From positions 326,072-351,356 of the forward strand of contig RQSC01000015.1 of the NCBI GenBank assembly GCA_013416795.1: a stretch of 25,285 nt of DNA, written 5' to 3'. Positions within the stretch are counted from its first letter, which is position 1. Every line of letters starts with the position of its first letter. The notes beneath the pieces were generated by a model. The model was given only the letters and a program-made list of their open reading frames with translations, searched no databases and was not told the origin of the DNA. Source of the DNA: Prasinococcaceae sp. CCMP 1430 (Eukaryota; Prasinodermophyta; Palmophyllophyceae; Prasinococcales; Prasinococcaceae). This document shows positions 22,602-25,285 of the stretch, piece after piece. Made by a program: the position numbers and the translations under genes.

Positions 22602-24955
22602 ATGGCATTCCCGGCCCGGGGCGTTGTCGTCGCCGGCAGGTGCCGATGTCGGCGTTCGCGGGGCGACGGCGGGAGCGGGGCGTTCGCTGTGCTCGCGCTG
22701 GCGGCGACATTGATTATGACGGCACCTCCAGCCTGGCGCGCGCCGAGCTCGCGCGGACGCAGTCTCATTGTCGCCGAAGCTGCGGGCGAAGGCGCTGTCC
22801 GCAGCGCCGTGTCCGCTTTCATTCACCGCGGGGACGAGGCACACGATGGGGCTGTTGCCACGCCGCCGAAGTTTCTCTTCTCAAACGAGGGAGGCGCCGC
22901 ACCCGCTGCGCTCTGGTCGACCTGGCTGGCAGGCCTCTCCAACCGCACTGACAGGCCCAAAGCGGCCGCGCTCGTCGCCAAGCTCACGTACCATCCGCCA
23001 GACCACGCGATGCGCCGCGCCCGCTCGCTGGTGGGCGACACGCAGCGACTGCACGCCTTCATTCGCAAGTTGCGCGCAGGGCGATGCGTGCGCGTTCTCA
23101 ACTTGGGTGTGTGCGCTTGCCTGTGACGCATTGAGAACGCGCGCATGACGGCGCGGCCGGCCGTGGCTCTGACGGGGGCGTGCGCACGCGCCCTCCTCGC
23201 GTCGCCAATCGATCGCGCAGGTGGATCCGTGACGCGCGGCCACGGAGCGGGCGGGATCCCCAGCGCGTACGGCATCGCCTTCGAGACGCTCCTCAATGAG
23301 GCCTTCCCACACTGCGCGCCCGCCGAGGACGCGCGGATGCGACGCCATGAGGTCGTCGTGCGCGCTTCGGGCGGCACCGCCAGCAACTTCGCACTGCAGC
23401 AATTCGACGCAAACTTGCACGGCATCGAGGCCCAGGTGGACATGGTGCTGGTCGAGTTCGCGCCCAACGACAGCTTCATGGAGGTGGACGCACGTGCTCG
23501 CTCCCTCACGCCGACCGGCGGAGGAGATGCGCGGCGGGCAGAAGAGGCTGAAGAGCACGATGCGCCTACCGGTGGAAGGGGAAGTGACGACGTCAGCGGT
23601 GAAAAGACCGTCCAGTTCTACACAGAGGCCCTCGTGCGCAGGATCCTGAGCATGCGCACGGGCAACGGAACGCTGCCTGCCGCCGCGGTGTGGCTGGAGA
23701 GCTCATGGATGAGCGAGGGTTTGCGGGGCGTGCTACTGCAGAGGAACAACGCCGACAGGGGCGACGCTGCGCGCACGGACGGCATTGATCCGAAGACCAT
23801 GGCGATCATGACGCGCTGGGGATCGTGGGATCCCATGGTGCTCATGGCTTCCCTCGCACATCACGCAGTGCTGAACTGGTGCGCGCGAGCGAGTGCACGC
23901 GCAAGCAGCAGGCGCGCGCGGGCGCGGGCACGCCCATGCGCACCCACGCGCGCGACTGACCCGCGCGCCCGCGCGCCCGCGCGCCCAGGTACCAAGTCCC
24001 GACCGTGAGCCTCGTCGACGTGCTGGCGCCGCTCACATTCAACTCCTTCGGGCCGTGGAACGAGGGCGGATACGACGAGAGCTCGGCCTTCGCCTGGGCG
24101 AACATCGCGGCAGATCAGTGCTGTCACCCCAACGCGGCGGGCCACATCATCATGGCGCTCATGTTGGCCCGCGAGCTCGACCACGAGGCGCACGTATATG
24201 GCGTGCCGCGCTTGCCCGAGGAGGAAGACCGCAGCGCGAGAGTGTTGAGCCACTCGTCGGCGGAGTCCGGGTCGGCATCGTCGGTGGCTGGGTCTGGGCA
24301 GGACGCCGCAGCCCTGCTGCCCCCCCAGGCCCGCGCGCATCTGCGCCCCCTTCTGTGGCTCTCGCCCGGCGATGAGAAGCGGTACCTCGCACCTCCGTAC
24401 TTCTCGCTTGACTTCATGGATTCGCGCCTGGCGGGGACGGGCGCATCCGTCATCGCGCCGGGCGCTCTCGGTTGGAGCGTCGAGGAGGACGTGCCGGGGA
24501 AGCAGGGCCTGCTCGCGCGCGAGCCCGGCTCGCACGCGGCGATCGTGCTCCCGGTGGCCGCCGTCCGGCGCGCGCACCCCGAGGAGGATCGCATGATTCT
24601 GTCGATCGGATACCTGTCGAGCTACTCGGGCTTCTCATCGATCTCGTACTGGGTGGATCACTCCCCGGCGCTGGCCGCGGAGAGGGCGGACGCGCTCGAG
24701 CCGCGGCGGTGCAGGTCCGACTTCAACATGAGTCTGGAGCGACAGGTCATCGTCGCGTCTCGGCGGTCCAACCGGGGCCAGGTCTCCGTGTTCGAGACCG
24801 TGGCCACCGAGCCCATCGCCATGGCGGCCGGCGCGCGCGACATGTACTTGCACGTGTGCCTGCACCCCATCCACATACGGGGTTCGCTCTTTGCGCGGAA
24901 GGGCAAGTTCAAGCTCCTCACGGTGGTGGGCGTCCACGCGGAGGGCGGCGCGTGA
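22602..24955 (+). CDS. SGNH hydrolase-like type II membrane/secretory protein with C-terminal beta domain
   Basis: Three exons, 22602-23106, 23221-23878 and 23989-24955, in phases 1 and 2, give about 709 residues. A basic N-terminus and a hydrophobic helix (GAFAVLALAATLIMT, ~27-41) indicate a signal anchor. Splicing restores block I, VLNLGGSVTRGHGAGG, with candidate nucleophile S171 in place of the GDS. Block III is VLVEFAPND with N251. The C-terminal acid/base pair is D430-QCC-H434 in ADQCCHPNAAGH. Residues ~500-709 form a predicted beta-rich domain (PYFSLDFM, GKQGLLAREPGSHAAIVLP, ILSIGYLSSYSGFSSISYWV) of the kind that follows SGNH domains in algal and capsule-associated proteins. The likely role is esterase or acyltransferase action on cell-surface glycans in the secretory pathway; the substrate is unknown. 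Confidence 0.82.
23107..23220 (+). other. SGNH gene intron 1
   Basis: Donor CTTGG|GTGTGT at 23107 and acceptor ATCGCGCAG ending at 23220; 114 nt, phase 1. Splicing creates NLG-GSVTRG, the catalytic serine block, which neither exon encodes alone. Confidence 0.88.
23879..23988 (+). other. SGNH gene intron 2
   Basis: Donor AACTG|GTGCGC at 23879 and acceptor GCGCCCAG ending at 23988; 110 nt, phase 2. Splicing gives AVLNW-YQVPTVSLVDVL, the usual helix-strand transition before the final catalytic block. Confidence 0.88.
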
Positions 24956-25285
24956 TCGCAGCGTGCCCTCCGTCGCGAAAGGAGGACGCCCAGCCGCTGG
25001 CGCGCCGCCCCTCTTCCCCTGAGAGGCGCAACGCTGTCGCGCCCGAAGGCGTCCAGCCGCGCGCGCGAATTCGTAACCGTCTAACCGACGCCGGCCGTGC
25101 GAGGTTGAGAGTGCGCCATCGGGCCGCGGCGAGGGCATCGCCCCATCAAACGCCGCGCAATCATACAGTAGTCTCCCGTGGGCGTAGAATTTGCGTATGC
25201 CCACATATGCGTTCGGCTCGCCTGCGGCTGACCGCACCGGCGCATGCGCCGCGTGCCCCGCGCGCGGCGCGGGCGTGCGCGCGGC
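24956..25285 (+). other. 3' flank of the SGNH gene
   Basis: Non-coding GC-rich sequence. No TGTAA is found on the plus strand before the window ends. I see no other gene. Confidence 0.45.

Overview
This window is nuclear DNA from a very GC-rich eukaryote, most likely a unicellular green alga of prasinophyte or other chlorophyte type. The reasons are: (i) at least nine short introns that can be placed by homology and reading frame, (ii) plastid and green-lineage proteins (an RWP-RK factor, a PAO/TIC55/PTC52-type Rieske oxygenase, PAP/fibrillin, DUF2358 and DUF1995 domains, a plant PML3/4/5-like GDT1 protein), and (iii) CTGTAA motifs 74-173 nt after three stop codons, matching the green-algal UGUAA polyadenylation signal. 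The species cannot be named from the sequence.

Layout. (+) pseudo-receiver protein, 344/561-2099. (-) GDT1/PML-like Mn/Ca transporter, 2519-3480, 5' end missing. (+) FHA-DUF2358-fibrillin protein, 3482-5606, 5' end missing. (-) first exon of SPF27/BCAS2, 6281-6588. (-) SEC12, 6838-8077. A repeat-rich stretch, 8135-9208, with CA tracts, four 88-bp tandem repeats, three back-to-back hairpins and a 10-bp satellite. (-) multi-pass membrane protein with a possible gustatory-receptor-like pattern, 9209-9988. (+) RWP-RK factor, 9990-11475. (-) aspartyl aminopeptidase (M18), 11710-13648. A 1.8-kb divergent intergenic region. (+) protein with three BED-like zinc-finger modules, 15419-18013. (+) DUF1995-J-domain fusion, 18381-19535. 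(+) Rieske oxygenase, 20129-22024. (+) SGNH hydrolase-like type II membrane protein, 22602-24955.

Three single N characters (3481, 6280, 9989) behave like collapsed assembly gaps. Two lie exactly between the cut 5' ends of divergent genes, and one follows a run of 19 G inside SPF27. Open frames reading through them are artefacts.

The genes do not form a pathway or operon. Common threads are plastid biology (FHA-fibrillin, DUF1995-J, Rieske oxygenase), the secretory pathway (SEC12, GDT1, SGNH protein) and gene regulation (pseudo-receiver, RWP-RK, triple zinc finger). The most unusual items are the triple BED-like finger protein, the DUF1995-J fusion, the candidate chemoreceptor-like membrane protein, and the satellite and hairpin cluster at 8495-9100.
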